Part shown: positions 18,459 through 25,643 of the stretch, piece after piece
Numbering within the stretch: the first letter of the stretch is position 1
Layout: each line of letters opens with the position of its first letter
Source of the DNA: Bog-159 sp050008575
GTDB lineage: Bacteria > Acidobacteriota > Terriglobia > Bryobacterales > Bryobacteraceae
DNA: 64,000 nucleotides
Assembly (NCBI GenBank): GCA_050008575.1
Contig: JBEKMJ010000025.1
Coordinates: 1-64,000, forward strand
Reading direction: 5' to 3'
Made by a program: the position numbers and the translations under genes
The notes under the pieces: generated by a model
Database searches by the model: none
What the model was told of the DNA's origin: nothing
What the model saw: only the letters and a program-made list of their open reading frames with translations

Positions 18459-18536
18459 GTAAGATCACCGATGCGGCGATGAACTATCGCTGGCCGGGAA
18501 ATATCCGAGAATTGCAGAACTTCATCGAGCGCGCAA
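18459..18536 (+). pseudogene. Fragment of a sigma-54 activator (NtrC class)
   Basis: The frame reads 'KITDAAMNYRWPGNIRELQN' followed by FIERAI, the conserved 'WPGN.REL.N.IERA' segment at the end of the AAA+ domain of sigma-54-dependent regulators. Nothing before or after belongs to such a gene. It is fused on one side to the LytTR fragment and on the other to a minus-strand glycosyltransferase remnant. Confidence 0.75.
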
Positions 18537-19297
18537 TATACACGGGCAGGATATGCCGGGCTCCGATGTTTACACTCCCCGCCATTGCTGGAATCAGGAC
18601 CCCAAGAAAGAGGGCCGGCGGAAGACCGCACCAGGTAGCAGAGAGCTTTCTGCAGCCCACGTACAGCCCGGCGGCGCTCAAAATGAGAAACGCAAGTCGC
18701 GTTTTCACCCCAAGTGCGACCGGAAAGTAGGACCACCAGCCTTGAGGCTAAAACGGCCAAAAAGATAACTAGGGTGGCCCTGCCGGTTGTGGGACTGCGC
18801 AGCTAGAATGCCGGCAAAGAACTCCGGAGCTCCGGAGCGGGCAGTTTGATGTTCCAGGCCGGAACGGTTCCAAACGAGAACCAATATCCTGCCCATATAA
18901 CCACAGCGCCTACCAGCACTGCAAAGGCGAACGTACGAACGGCAAAACCCCAAGTCGCATAAGGGACAGTGTGCGAGCCGGGTCGGGTGACCGCGGAATA
19001 ACGTCCCTACCCTCCAAATTGTAATTCGGTTCGCCGAGCGGCCTGACTCCGGCAAGGTATGGCGGGAGCGCCACCGCCGCGCGCGCGGGCGGCGGCTGCT
19101 CGGTTAGGTGTAGATACACGCCCTTGCTTATGTATTGCAGCCTGCACGCAAAGTGGCCGGGCCCGTCTATCGTGAAAGTAAAACGGTATAAGTGGCGCAA
19201 ATGCGAATCGTGGCGATACCGATCAGGCAAAGTGCCAGGAGCACGGAGTGCCTTCCTAAGAACCGGTCGATGATGCGCGTCACGACAAACGTACTCC
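18537..19297 (-). pseudogene. Degenerate GT39/PMT-like membrane glycosyltransferase
   Basis: Minus-strand pieces in three frames join into one recognisable membrane protein. They are 'VLLALCLIGIATIRICATYT', then 'TIDGPGHFACRLQYISKGVY' with 'RAAVALPPYLAGVRPLGEPN', then 'FAVLVGAVVIWAGYWFSFG', 'AAQSHNRQGHPSYLFGRFS', 'GWWSYFPVALGVKTRLAFLI' and 'SVNIGARHILPVY'. The order and motifs resemble bacterial GT39-family proteins (TiDEPgH region, here with Glu changed to Gly). Frameshifts and a large internal deletion make it non-functional. It abuts the NtrC fragment at about 18537. Family assignment is from memory and moderate. Confidence 0.55.
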
Positions 19298-19424
19298 AAT
19301 CATGTTAGTGCGATGGATCCATGTCCATCAATGCGCGGCTCTCGCACTCTCACCACTAAATATGCCGCAACGGGGGCAGCCAACGCGTAACGGCTCGATC
19401 GCGAACGGCCGGTCTTCGTAGTGG

Positions 19425-19488
19425 TTTGAGCAAAAGCCGGCAGCGCGGTGCAAAAGCAAAGCAGAGCGATGGCGGCGCGGCTCGGCAT
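19425..19488 (-). pseudogene. 5' fragment of SGNH hydrolase 1
   Basis: The first codons ('MPSRAAIALLCFCTALPAFA') duplicate the signal peptide of the intact gene at 7451-8830, after which the frame runs into unrelated sequence and stops at 19300. It lies 4 bp after the stop codon of SGNH hydrolase 2, showing that the two hydrolase genes were once adjacent. Confidence 0.9.
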
Positions 19489-19847
19489 CCGGTCAGCGCG
19501 CCTCGGCCACGGAATTGCCCGCCAGCACCTGGCGCAATTTGTAGCGGTTCAATCCGGAGGTCAAATCCCGCACGAACGCGGTGGCCACGATACGCGCGCC
19601 GGCCGGTGTGGGATGAATGAAGTCCGCCGAAACCAGTTGAGGATGGTTCTCGTACCAGCGCGCCATGGTGCCCGCGCCCCCCATGGCTTCGAACGTGTTG
19701 AAAAATCCGCAATGCAGCTCCAAGGCCACGCGGCGCTGAATGTCGACGATGCGAGGTATGGTGGGCAGCGTTTCAATCTCGCCGCCATTCTTCTGGCCGC
19801 GGTCCATGGGACTCATCACCAGTATGGAAGCATTGGGCAGCGCGGCG
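19425..19847. repeat. Direct repeat copy 2 flanking the 10.7-kb insert
   Basis: Partner of 8767-9168. This copy includes the intact end of SGNH hydrolase 2 and the broken start of SGNH hydrolase 1, and has the 21 bp missing from copy 1. Confidence 0.95.
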
Positions 19848-20911
19848 CGCACACGGCGGATGGCTTCGCGCAGCTCCTTCTCGTATTCGCGGGTGAGGAA
19901 GGCGGCGAATCCGCTTTCGTTGGTGCCGTAATTGAGCACCACCAGGTCGGGATTGCGGTGGCGCAATTCCTCGGCCCAGTGGCTCTCGTTGAAGATCAGG
20001 GCCGGCACGGTGACGGACGCGCCGTTCAGGCCGATGCTATCGTAGACCACGCCGGTCTTATGCTTCTCCAGGGTGATGCCGAACAGGCGGACCAGACCTT
20101 CGGTGGTGAATTCGAGCGTACCGGTTCCCGGTTTCAGCTCGAAGCGGGCGAACCCGGCGGAGCGGGACGGCGCACTGGTGGCGATGTCGCCGATGGACTG
20201 GCCGCCGGAGGAAATCGCGATGCTACCGCCATTCGGCTGACGCAGGAACCAGACTTCCAGCCGGGTCTGCGTCGGGTCGTGCAGCATCACCCGGCTGTAA
20301 GCTCCGGTACCGCCCGAGAAGACCACGCCCCCGAGCCCGAACAGGCCATTGCGCAGATCCCAACGCGTGCCCGGGTCCATCTGCCAGCCATGACTGGATA
20401 GATCCACGCCGCGATGTCCGTACCAGGCCCAAGGCTTGCCGATCAGGGTGAAGCCGTGGCCGGCATCGCCGAAGCGCTTTTGCAGGAGCTGGCGGGTATC
20501 GCCGGTGATGAGGTCGGCCGTGGTGGGCGAATCGCCGTAATGCAGAATGCGGGTGATGGCCATGGGCGTGCCACGCTCGGTGCGCCACAATGCAGAGTAG
20601 AACTGGTCGAGGGCGCCGTTGCGATCGTCCAGTGTGGGACGGCCCGCGAGCAGCTTGGGCGGTAAGACAATGGCCTCGGGCGGGGTATGCGGTTGCCACG
20701 GAAGCAGCGGCGTAAGTTCGGGCGTAAACGCGACAATGGCGTCCGCCGACTGCAAGGTGGGCAACTCCACTCCGTGGACCACGCGCGATAGCCCGGCCAG
20801 AATGAGCGAGAAAGTCAAGATAGTGAGGGCGACGTGGCGCACGCACTCGTGCGTCCCGCGCCCCCACTCCTGGGGACGCCTGCGTGCGTTCTCCTTGGGG
20901 AAGGCGCGCAT
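19493..20911 (-). CDS. Exported SGNH/GDSL hydrolase-fold protein 2
   Basis: 472 residues. A membrane/signal segment lies at about 28-47 after a basic N-terminus. The SGNH blocks are Ser128 in 'ILHYGDSPTTAD', 'GLNGASVT', 'VLNYGTNESG' and Asp/His in 'SADFIHPTPAG'. It is a paralogue of the protein at 7451-8830, sharing the order of blocks but little sequence outside them. The gene starts 1 bp after the stop of the MBOAT gene. Together they resemble AlgI/AlgX, PatA/PatB or DltB/DltD pairs, in which the membrane protein exports an acyl group and the SGNH protein places it on a polymer in the periplasm. Confidence 0.9.
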   Translation of the reverse strand: MRAFPKENARRRPQEWGRGTHECVRHVALTILTFSLILAGLSRVVHGVELPTLQSADAIVAFTPELTPLLPWQPHTPPEAIVLPPKLLAGRPTLDDRNGALDQFYSALWRTERGTPMAITRILHYGDSPTTADLITGDTRQLLQKRFGDAGHGFTLIGKPWAWYGHRGVDLSSHGWQMDPGTRWDLRNGLFGLGGVVFSGGTGAYSRVMLHDPTQTRLEVWFLRQPNGGSIAISSGGQSIGDIATSAPSRSAGFARFELKPGTGTLEFTTEGLVRLFGITLEKHKTGVVYDSIGLNGASVTVPALIFNESHWAEELRHRNPDLVVLNYGTNESGFAAFLTREYEKELREAIRRVRAALPNASILVMSPMDRGQKNGGEIETLPTIPRIVDIQRRVALELHCGFFNTFEAMGGAGTMARWYENHPQLVSADFIHPTPAGARIVATAFVRDLTSGLNRYKLRQVLAGNSVAEAR

Positions 20912-20912
20912 G

Positions 20913-22283
20913 TCAGAACCGCGTATACACGAACGGTGCCGCGCCCCGTCCCGCCAGCAGTTGAATGGCTACCACTGCAAGCGCCATGGCGGCCGCCTGT
21001 ACATAAAAAGGCGTTCGGCCAAATAAATCGACGGCGCGTTCGTACCAGTTTTTCGGGACAGCCTGGCCGCCGGCGGCCAACAGCGATACCAAAATCACGC
21101 CGGTGGAGACATTCTGCAGTGAGAAGGTAAGCGATCCGATGCGCTTCAGGATGTCGATGGCCACGCCCGTTGTGGGGCTGCGGAAGAATATCCAAGTGAG
21201 ACAGACAAACTGGTAAGTGCAAAAGATGCGGATGGCGCGCGACGCCAGGCCAGGTTCCGGACGCCGCCCGCGCCAAGCCTGCCAGCGGCGGGTTACCGCC
21301 AGGGCCGCGCCGTGCAGCAGACCCCAGATAGCGAATGGCCAGGTGGCGCCATGCCACAATCCGCCCAGAACCATGGTGATGACCAGATTGAGGTAGGGCC
21401 AGACGCGTGTACGCTTGCCGGGAAGCGAGAAGTAAAGATAGTCGCGCAGCCAGTTGGAGAACGTGATATGCCAGCGGCGCCAGAAATCCGCCATATTCAC
21501 GGATGTGTAGGGACGGTCGAAATTGATGGGCAGCCGCACGCCCAACAGCAAGCCGCAGCCGCGCGCGATATCGGTGTAGCCCGAGAAATCGTAGTAAAGC
21601 GCCAGTGAGTATACATAGACGGCGGCCAGATTCTCCATGCCGCTGTATAAGTTGGGCGTGTCGAAAACCCGGTTCACCAAATTGCCCGCCAGATAGTCGG
21701 CGATGAGCAGCTTTTTCAGGAGCCCGAACACGATCAGAAACAAGGCGCGCGATCCATCGGCTGGGACTAAGTCGAATTTCCGGGTGAGCTGTTTGAGTAT
21801 CTCGGCGGGACGGGTAATCGGCCCGGCCTGTATTGTGGGGAAGAAGGAAGCCGCCGCCATATAGCCCAGGTAAGTGGAGGCTGCCGGAGTGTCTTTGCGG
21901 TAGATGTCGATCGTGTAGGTGAGAGACTGAAACGCATAGAACGAGAGGCTCAGCGGGAAGACCCAATCCCAAACGGACGGCTGCAGAAACAAGGTCATGT
22001 GGCGGGAAAAGATCAACAGGCCCAGGTTGGCGGCCAGACTTAGCCCGAGAAACAGCCGCCGAACCAATGAGCTTTCGGACGCCTGCATCCCCATGCCGGC
22101 GAGATAGTCAAGGGTCGAACAGCACGGAATAAGTGCGAGATAGAATAGTCCATATCTTGCACAGAAAAAATAGTTGGCCGCCAGGAGCACGGTCAAGCGG
22201 GCAAGCCGCCAGCCCGACGCCAGCCAATATGCAAGTAAGACGATGATTATGAAGAGGAAATACGCGGCACTGGTGGAGTGCAC
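20913..22283 (-). CDS. MBOAT-family O-acyltransferase (AlgI/DltB-like)
   Basis: 456 residues with about ten membrane segments. The family's catalytic His311 lies in 'MVLGGLWHGATW', and the second conserved histidine (His272) in 'DFWRRWHITFSNWLRDYLY'. 'YDFSGYTDIARG' and 'INFDRPY' are further MBOAT blocks. It moves acyl groups from a cytoplasmic donor, here probably the DltC-like carrier protein, across the membrane onto a surface polymer or protein partner. It heads the cassette continued by the SGNH gene, followed 33 nt upstream by a DUF2752 gene in the same direction. The distal genes of the cassette are displaced by the insert. Confidence 0.94.
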   Translation of the reverse strand: MHSTSAAYFLFIIIVLLAYWLASGWRLARLTVLLAANYFFCARYGLFYLALIPCCSTLDYLAGMGMQASESSLVRRLFLGLSLAANLGLLIFSRHMTLFLQPSVWDWVFPLSLSFYAFQSLTYTIDIYRKDTPAASTYLGYMAAASFFPTIQAGPITRPAEILKQLTRKFDLVPADGSRALFLIVFGLLKKLLIADYLAGNLVNRVFDTPNLYSGMENLAAVYVYSLALYYDFSGYTDIARGCGLLLGVRLPINFDRPYTSVNMADFWRRWHITFSNWLRDYLYFSLPGKRTRVWPYLNLVITMVLGGLWHGATWPFAIWGLLHGAALAVTRRWQAWRGRRPEPGLASRAIRIFCTYQFVCLTWIFFRSPTTGVAIDILKRIGSLTFSLQNVSTGVILVSLLAAGGQAVPKNWYERAVDLFGRTPFYVQAAAMALAVVAIQLLAGRGAAPFVYTRF

Positions 22284-22316
22284 AGGGGCATTATCTCATA
22301 CTCGCGGCGGCGCCGC

Positions 22317-22640
22317 TTAAAGGACCCGCCACACGCCATACGCCGCAAACGCGGTCACGCCGCCCTTCCACAGCCATGCGCGCATTCCGCCATTCCAAAA
22401 CAGCGCGAACAACATCGCAAACGCCAGCGGGCTGAGCGCGTTGAAGTGTACCGCTTCCGCCCAATGCCCTTTCGCCAGCGCGAACAACGCGCGGGTGAGG
22501 CCGCACAGCGGGCAGGGCCGTCCGGTGAGCCTGTGGAATCCGCAGAGGCGCACGGCCGGGTAGGCTGGCACGGTGAAGTACCACAGCGCGCCGAACAAGG
22601 CCATCGCCGCCGCCGCGCGGCGCACCGCCGAAGCCGTCAC
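22317..22640 (-). CDS. DUF2752 membrane protein
   Basis: 107 residues from the GTG at 22640, which overlaps the upstream stop codon (GTGA). It contains the DUF2752 signature 'TGRPCPLCGLTRALFAL', with a paired-Cys motif after the first membrane segment and two further hydrophobic segments. The role of the family is unknown. Translational coupling with the zinc-ribbon membrane protein upstream, and 33 bp to the MBOAT gene downstream, suggest one transcript. A longer open frame up to 23519 is a shadow of the neighbouring gene. Confidence 0.85.
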   Translation of the reverse strand: MTASAVRRAAAAMALFGALWYFTVPAYPAVRLCGFHRLTGRPCPLCGLTRALFALAKGHWAEAVHFNALSPLAFAMLFALFWNGGMRAWLWKGGVTAFAAYGVWRVL

Positions 22641-23338
22641 AACGCGTCTACCGTGCGCGGGTCGAATCCCACGATTTCCTTGTACGCCACCGTGATGGCG
22701 GCGAACGTCACCGGTATGGCCACGAAGACGCCCACGATGCAGCACAGCACGCCGAGCAGATCCACCAGCACCATCAGCACCAGAAATAGTGTGAAGCCCA
22801 CATAATCGCGTTTCACTACCGCGTGGCTGGCTTGCATGGCCGGCCAGAAATCCATGCGCTTGTCCACTATAAACAGATACGTGAATTTGTACATGGCAGC
22901 CACCACCAGGCCGGGGATGATGCACAATACCGTCCCGCAGGCCACGAAGAGCGCGATCACAATCGACGCCACCAGCGTGGGCACGAAGTAGTTGAAGCCC
23001 AGGAAAAGATCGGCGAATTCCGCGCGCCGCCCCATCAGCTTTTTCATGGTGAAGATGTGCAATCCGGCGATCATGGGCCCCTGCAGAATTACCGGCACCG
23101 CCGAGCTCAGAATCGTGAATACCAGGGCCAAGAGCACATAGTTGCCCAGATCCGCGTTCACCAACGCCCAGCCTTCGCTGATCCAGCGCCCCGCGTGGAC
23201 CGCCACCGTCGCCGGCGGCGTCCACGGAGCCGCTGGCGTGCCGCCCAGACTGGGCGCGCCGGGCGCGAGCGACGTCCCGCACGTAGGACAGAACTGAACA
23301 TCCGGACTGACTTGGGTACCGCACTTGTGGCAGAACAT
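22637..23338 (-). CDS. Zinc-ribbon multi-pass membrane protein
   Basis: 233 residues. An N-terminal zinc ribbon with two CxxC pairs ('CHKCGTQVSPDVQFCPTCG') is followed by a Pro/Ala linker and about four membrane segments (from about 75 onward). The membrane part resembles DUF975-like or glycerophosphoryl-type integral membrane proteins, but I cannot name it securely. The start is the first codon of the zinc ribbon. It is first in a likely unit with the DUF2752, MBOAT and SGNH genes. Confidence 0.8.
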   Translation of the reverse strand: MFCHKCGTQVSPDVQFCPTCGTSLAPGAPSLGGTPAAPWTPPATVAVHAGRWISEGWALVNADLGNYVLLALVFTILSSAVPVILQGPMIAGLHIFTMKKLMGRRAEFADLFLGFNYFVPTLVASIVIALFVACGTVLCIIPGLVVAAMYKFTYLFIVDKRMDFWPAMQASHAVVKRDYVGFTLFLVLMVLVDLLGVLCCIVGVFVAIPVTFAAITVAYKEIVGFDPRTVDAL

Positions 23339-23426
23339 TTGACGGATGATAACACGCGGACAACGTCACGGGCGGATGTTTTCTAGCGTATGAGTGCTTA
23401 ACGGTTGTGGGGATTTCTCGCTGAAA

Positions 23427-23514
23427 GAAACCGCTCCCTGACGGTCGCGGCTCAGTTAAGCCGTGCGAAATTAGCGCGAACGGTACCGAGCCGCGACCGT
23501 CAGGGAGCCGTTTC
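23427..23514. repeat. Long inverted repeat overlapping a gene end
   Basis: Two 27-bp arms (23427-23453 and 23488-23514, core CCCTGACGGTCGCGGCTC) are inverted with one mismatch around a 34-bp centre. The right arm supplies the last codons and the stop codon of the GT9 gene. It is probably a dispersed palindromic element; its genome copy number cannot be judged here. Confidence 0.9.
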
Positions 23515-24381
23515 CCCAAAACGGTTGAGCACCCCGAGCGTATTCCGCACCAGGCCGGCGACGTGTTCGACCGTGATCGCGTCCAACGCAGGCGCGGCGG
23601 CTAAGGCCACGTGCGGTCCGCGCGGCGCCCACACGGCGGGATCCGACGGCCCGAACAGCGCCACCACCGGCGTGCCCACGGCCGCCGCCAGGTGTGTTGG
23701 GCCGGAATCGTTGCCGATGTAAATGCGCGCGGTGGCCAGCCAACAGCCCAATTCGTACAGATCTTCGAAACGCCGCGCGCCGGGCAGGTCGTCCTCCGGG
23801 CCGGCGCACCACTCCACCTGCATACTGCAGGCCAGCCGCCGCGCCAATTCCTGGAAGCGTTCCATCGGCCAGCGCTTCCTGGGGCTGCCGGCAAATGGGT
23901 GGATCGCCGCAAATCCACCCCGGATGGCACTGCAAGCGAGGCGCGGAATGGCGTCGCTGGCGCAGGGCGCGATGCCGGCGATGGAGCGCGCCTGTTCCAA
24001 ATAGAAGTCCGCCGCGTGCGCGACGCGCGAACAGCACGTGGCCGGCGGCAGCGCCGCCAAAAAATGGAACGGCAGACCCAGCGCGGCGACAGCTTCGCGA
24101 AATTCGGGCCGCCCCGCGCCATACCAGGAAACGATCGAATCGAATCCGCGTAACGTTTCGAGCAGGCGCGCGTCCGGCCCCGTCAACTCCAGCAGGTCTA
24201 GTCCGGTCGCTGCGATCGACCGGGCCCGGTCCGCGATGCGCGCCGCCAGCGGCACATTCCGCGGCGCAGCCCATACTTCCAGATATCCGTCCCGCAGGCC
24301 GCCGGAGCGCAGGCACTCAATGGCCGGAATCGAGACGATGAAATCGCCCATGGCGCCAGGGCGGATGATGAGCCGCTTCAA
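23500..24381 (-). CDS. Glycosyltransferase family 9 (heptosyltransferase-like)
   Basis: 293 residues. The N-terminal 'LIIRPGAMGDFIVSIPAIE' and the donor-site 'YIGNDSGPTHLAAAVGTPVV' with 'ALFGPSDPAVW' are GT9 hallmarks. The family transfers heptose or related sugars to lipopolysaccharide core in the cytoplasm. The C-terminus 'GETAP' and the stop are encoded by a palindromic repeat, so the natural end may have been altered. The upstream gene overlaps its start by 4 nt (ATGA). Acceptor unknown. Confidence 0.9.
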   Translation of the reverse strand: MKRLIIRPGAMGDFIVSIPAIECLRSGGLRDGYLEVWAAPRNVPLAARIADRARSIAATGLDLLELTGPDARLLETLRGFDSIVSWYGAGRPEFREAVAALGLPFHFLAALPPATCCSRVAHAADFYLEQARSIAGIAPCASDAIPRLACSAIRGGFAAIHPFAGSPRKRWPMERFQELARRLACSMQVEWCAGPEDDLPGARRFEDLYELGCWLATARIYIGNDSGPTHLAAAVGTPVVALFGPSDPAVWAPRGPHVALAAAPALDAITVEHVAGLVRNTLGVLNRFGETAP

Positions 24382-24806
24382 GAACTCAGCATAGCTTCGA
24401 TCGTCAGGCCCTGCGCGGAGTACGCCCCGCCCACGTTTTCCTCCAGCGTGACGGTGTGCTCCACCCAGTTCGAAAGCGGAAGATTGCGGAACAGGATTCG
24501 CTCCCGAACGATCAGCGTCTGCTTGCTCATGAAAAACAGTCTGCTTTTCCGCACATACTGGCGCTGTTCCACGCGGAAATCGTTCAGGAATTCGTCGAAT
24601 GCCGCCCGTTTTGCCTCGGCTTTGGCGTCGCTGATGGCGCTTTCCAGCGTTTGCCTTTGCACGATCAGCGCGCTCTGCAGCTCCGCCAGCGCACCCCTTT
24701 CACGCGCGATGGCTTCATCCATGCGGCAGCGCATCATGAAGCAGATCAGCAGCGCCGCACCGGCCGCCGTGAATCCCGGCACGAAAATCCAGAGTAGAAT
24801 GGCCAT
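24378..24806 (-). CDS. Membrane-anchored coiled-coil hypothetical protein
   Basis: 142 residues: one N-terminal membrane segment (about 2-26), a charged helical stretch (about 30-80, 'RERGALAELQSALIVQRQTL'), then a compact C-terminal region. No known domain recognised. The stop overlaps the GT9 start, so the two are translated together and may act on the same surface process. Function unknown. Confidence 0.65.
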   Translation of the reverse strand: MAILLWIFVPGFTAAGAALLICFMMRCRMDEAIARERGALAELQSALIVQRQTLESAISDAKAEAKRAAFDEFLNDFRVEQRQYVRKSRLFFMSKQTLIVRERILFRNLPLSNWVEHTVTLEENVGGAYSAQGLTIEAMLSS

Positions 24807-24894
24807 GCAATCCCGGCTTTACCTGGATTGATTTTAGTTGCCTTTTGGCGGACAAGCAACGCTCTCCATCGTACCTTAACCTGGAGTGAACTAC

Positions 24895-25560
24895 ATGGTT
24901 AATGCGCTATACTGCGAGCCTATGCGCTCGCGCCTTTTGGTGTGCGTTTCGGTCGCGGCCAGCGCCGCATACTTGCTGACGGCGCGATGGCAGCCGTTCC
25001 CCGCGAGCGCCCTGGTGAAAGGATGCGCGGTGGGCGCACTGGCGGTGCTGGCGTTCCGCTCGCGCGGCGCACGGCGCGGCGCCGGATTGCTGGCCCTGGC
25101 TCTGGCATTCTCCACCGCGGGCGATATCCTGCTGGATCTCGATCCGCGGTTGTTCGCCTTCGGCCTGGGCGCATTCCTGCTGGCGCATCTGACATATGTC
25201 TCGCTATTCGCGCGAAATCGCACCGCCGGCATCCGCCAGGACCCGGCGCACCTGGCAGCCGTGCTGCTCGTTCTGGTCTACAGCGCCACGCTATCGGTGT
25301 GGATCGTGCCTTCCGTCGGCGAATTGGCGGTGCCCGTGGTCCTCTATATCTGCGCTCTCACGGCCATGGTCTGCACGGCGATTCTGGCGCGCTTCCGGCA
25401 ACGCTGGGTAGCGGTGGGCGCCATCTTATTTCTGATCTCCGATTCGCTGCTCGCCATCCACAAATTCAAGCAGCCTGTGCCCCTGCGCGACTATCTGGTG
25501 TGGACCACATATTATCTCGGCCAATGTGGAATCGCGCTGGGCTACTTGGGCAGCGCATAG
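24895..25560 (+). CDS. YhhN/TMEM86 family lysoplasmalogenase-like protein
   Basis: About 221 residues with 7-8 membrane segments. The acidic motif in 'STAGDILLDLDPRLFAFGLG' and the later 'LFLISDSLLAIHKF' match the two conserved Asp-containing segments of YhhN/TMEM86 proteins, which cleave the vinyl-ether bond of lysoplasmalogens. GGAG sits 8 nt before the ATG at 24895; GTG 24886 and ATG 24931 are alternatives. It is divergent from the 24378-24806 gene. Whether this organism makes plasmalogens is not evident here, so the substrate is open. Confidence 0.8.
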   Translation: MVNALYCEPMRSRLLVCVSVAASAAYLLTARWQPFPASALVKGCAVGALAVLAFRSRGARRGAGLLALALAFSTAGDILLDLDPRLFAFGLGAFLLAHLTYVSLFARNRTAGIRQDPAHLAAVLLVLVYSATLSVWIVPSVGELAVPVVLYICALTAMVCTAILARFRQRWVAVGAILFLISDSLLAIHKFKQPVPLRDYLVWTTYYLGQCGIALGYLGSA

Positions 25561-25576
25561 CCGATCCGGACCCGCC

Positions 25577-25643
25577 GATGGTTGAAAGCTGAAAGCCGAG
25601 AGCTGAAAGCTAATGACTGAAAGCTGAGCGCTGAAAGCTGACC
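25577..25643. repeat. Short tandem-like repeat of GCTGAAAGC units
   Basis: Five or so copies of CTGAAAGC/CTGAAAGCTGA-like units with small variations. The minus-strand reading frame of the retropepsin gene ends inside it (stop at 25610), so the last residues 'SFQRSAFSH' are repeat-encoded. Confidence 0.7.

Noticed and set aside
22317..23519. 400-codon minus-strand frame
   Set aside because: Only its last 107 codons (DUF2752) are real; the rest overlaps the zinc-ribbon gene in another frame and begins inside the palindromic repeat.
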